This document shows positions 62,693-64,000 of a DNA stretch of 64,000 bases, piece by piece. Made by a program: the position numbers and the translations under genes. This DNA is from Phosphitispora fastidiosa (GTDB taxonomy: Bacteria; Bacillota; Thermincolia; Thermincolales; UBA2595), in the NCBI RefSeq assembly GCF_019008365.1, contig NZ_JAHHUL010000003.1, forward strand, positions 186,001 to 250,000, in the 5' to 3' direction. The notes below the pieces were generated by a model. The model had not been told where the DNA came from, searched no databases, and saw only the letters and a program-made list of their open reading frames with translations. Position 1 is the first letter of the stretch; each line of letters opens with the position of its first letter.

Positions 62693-64000
62693 ATGTTTCG
62701 GGTAGCCATTGACACTGGAGGGACATTTACAGATATTGCGGCTGTGAGCGAATCCGGACAGATGATGATGCTTAAGAGTCCAACTGACAGGGAGAACCCG
62801 GCGCAAGGGATAATTCTAGCCCTGGCGGAAATGGCAGGCTGTTGGGGACTGGACCTGACCGCTTTTCTGGAACAAACCGATCAGATTATTCACGGGACCA
62901 CCCTTGCCCTGAATGCACTGCTGGAAGGACGCGGTTCCCGGACTGCCCTGCTGACCACTGAAGGTTTCCGGGATGCCCTGGAGATAAGGCGGTCACGCAG
63001 GGACAACCAGTGGGATTTGCGGGCTCCGGGACCCAGGCTCCTGGTGCCGCGTCGTTTGCGCCTGGGTATCAGGGAACGGGTGGACTACCGGGGGGAGGTT
63101 GTTATTCCCCTCGACCGGAAACGACTGCAGGATACGGCTGCCCTCCTTCAGGCAGAGGGCGTGGAGGCAGCAGCGGTTTGTTTCTTGTTTTCTTTTCAGA
63201 ACCCGGCCCATGAGGAGGCTGCTGCGGCAGTACTCCGGGAGTTTCTGCCGGGGGTTTTTATTACCACTTCAGCTAAGGTGTCACCCCGGATCAGGGAGTA
63301 TGAACGTACTTCCACGGTGGTCCTCAATGCTTATCTGACCCCCGTTGTGGCCGCCTATTTGAATATACTTGAAGAAAAACTGGCTGCTTACGGCTGGTAC
63401 AGGCCTATTTATCTGATGCTTAACAGCGGCGGACTGACTGATGCCGGGACGGTAAAGAACTTTGCCGTAAAAACCCTTTTGTCAGGTCCGGCAGGGGGAG
63501 CACAGGGAGGACAGGGCTTGGCACAGGCCCTGCAAAAGCCTGATCTGGTGGTCGCTGATATGGGAGGAACAAGTTTTGATGTGACCCTGGTAGTGAACGG
63601 TAAGTGCAGGCAGGTGCCGGAAGCTGAGCTGGCCGGTCATCCGGTTACGTTACCAATGACTGATATCAGGTCCATCGGGGCCGGAGGAGGCAGTGTGGCT
63701 GCAGTTGATGAAAGCGGCCGGCTCATGGTGGGGCCGCGTTCGGCCGGCTCAGTACCCGGACCGGCCTGTTACGGGCGCGGGGGAACAGAACCGACTGTTA
63801 CGGATGCCGCCCTGCTGCTGGGTTTGCTTAATCCGGAAAGTTTCCTGGGCGGCAGGCTTAGGCTGGATTATGACAGGGCTTTCGCTGCTGTCAGGGACAT
63901 GGTGGCTGCTCCCCTGGGGCTGGACACAGCTAAGGCTGCCCTTGCCATATATCGCATTGCTGCAGCCAGAATGGCTGATGCCATCCGGCTGGTTACAGTC
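62693..64000 (+). CDS. Hydantoinase/oxoprolinase family protein, N-terminal part (3' end outside window)
   Basis: 436 residues are visible and the frame is still open at the window end. The product starts MFRVAIDTGGTFTDIAAV, the ATP-binding DTGGTFTD motif of HyuA/acetone-carboxylase-type proteins. Also present are IHGTTLALNALLEGRG, LLSGPAGGAQGG and DMGGTSFDVTL. ATG 62693 follows TTGGGGGGAA; in-frame ATGs at 62627 and 62645 in the tandem repeat are also possible. Such proteins hydrolyse cyclic imides or, with a B subunit, carboxylate ketones. Its pairing with a UbiD-family gene suggests a role in the same pathway, by context. Confidence 0.92.
   Translation, partial: MFRVAIDTGGTFTDIAAVSESGQMMMLKSPTDRENPAQGIILALAEMAGCWGLDLTAFLEQTDQIIHGTTLALNALLEGRGSRTALLTTEGFRDALEIRRSRRDNQWDLRAPGPRLLVPRRLRLGIRERVDYRGEVVIPLDRKRLQDTAALLQAEGVEAAAVCFLFSFQNPAHEEAAAAVLREFLPGVFITTSAKVSPRIREYERTSTVVLNAYLTPVVAAYLNILEEKLAAYGWYRPIYLMLNSGGLTDAGTVKNFAVKTLLSGPAGGAQGGQGLAQALQKPDLVVADMGGTSFDVTLVVNGKCRQVPEAELAGHPVTLPMTDIRSIGAGGGSVAAVDESGRLMVGPRSAGSVPGPACYGRGGTEPTVTDAALLLGLLNPESFLGGRLRLDYDRAFAAVRDMVAAPLGLDTAKAALAIYRIAAARMADAIRLVTV

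Overview
The window is chromosomal DNA from an anaerobic, low-to-mid GC Gram-positive bacterium, most likely a Clostridia/Peptococcaceae-type Firmicute. This is an inference. It rests on pyrrolysine genes arranged as in Desulfitobacterium-like bacteria, corrinoid methyltransferases feeding a tetrahydrofolate-type acceptor, SpmA/SpmB-like proteins, an ECF vitamin transporter behind a cobalamin riboswitch, and strong GGAGG ribosome sites. No 16S or marker phylogeny was available.

Region 1 (1-17.9 kb) is a pyrrolysine-dependent methylamine regulon. It starts with the 3' part of pylB, then pylC and pylD and a terminator. A first sigma-54 operon (promoter at 2855) encodes a 99-residue unknown protein, a QueG-like double [4Fe-4S] protein, two UroD/MtaA-type methyltransferases, a RamA-like corrinoid activator, an MtrH-like methyltransferase and a corrinoid protein. 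A second sigma-54 operon (promoter at 10130) encodes mttC, mttB with an in-frame UAG, a MoxR ATPase and a VWA protein (possibly joined by slippage on an A10 run), and a second UAG-containing mttB. The CBS-PAS-PAS-sigma-54 activator follows. Both promoters lie downstream of repeated 18-bp palindromes of the form TGATTM-N6-KAATCA, which I propose are its binding sites.

Region 2 (18.4-34.2 kb) is a large membrane-protein operon: a big membrane protein, an ABC transporter, a coiled-coil/Ser-Gly-repeat protein, MoxR, DUF58, BatA-like and VWA proteins. SpmA/SpmB-like proteins, small membrane proteins and an HtrA-like protease follow, then an initiator tRNA on the minus strand. Region 3 (34.3-41.6 kb) holds a zinc-ribbon protein, an ABC-F protein, a three-gene SGNH/MBOAT/DltX-like acyl-transfer cassette, RecD2 and a BsuPI-like protein.

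Region 4 (42.4-55.3 kb) is a complete type I CRISPR-Cas locus, probably I-B (cas6-cas8-cas7-cas5-cas3-cas4-cas1-cas2). Its array has 65 repeats and 64 spacers, and four consecutive spacers are duplicated. Region 5 (55.3-64 kb) holds a minus-strand ABC exporter whose ATPase has lost its Walker B segment, then a cobalamin riboswitch with two related terminators ahead of an ECF transporter. A UbiD-type decarboxylase and the start of a hydantoinase/oxoprolinase-like gene end the window.

The parts fit together. ECF-mediated corrinoid uptake would supply the methyltransferases. The pyl genes supply the 22nd amino acid for MttB. The sigma-54 activator would switch the methylamine operons on. A palindromic, MITE-like non-coding element occurs three times (17978-18283, 26421-26724, 61039-61197), each time just downstream of a gene.
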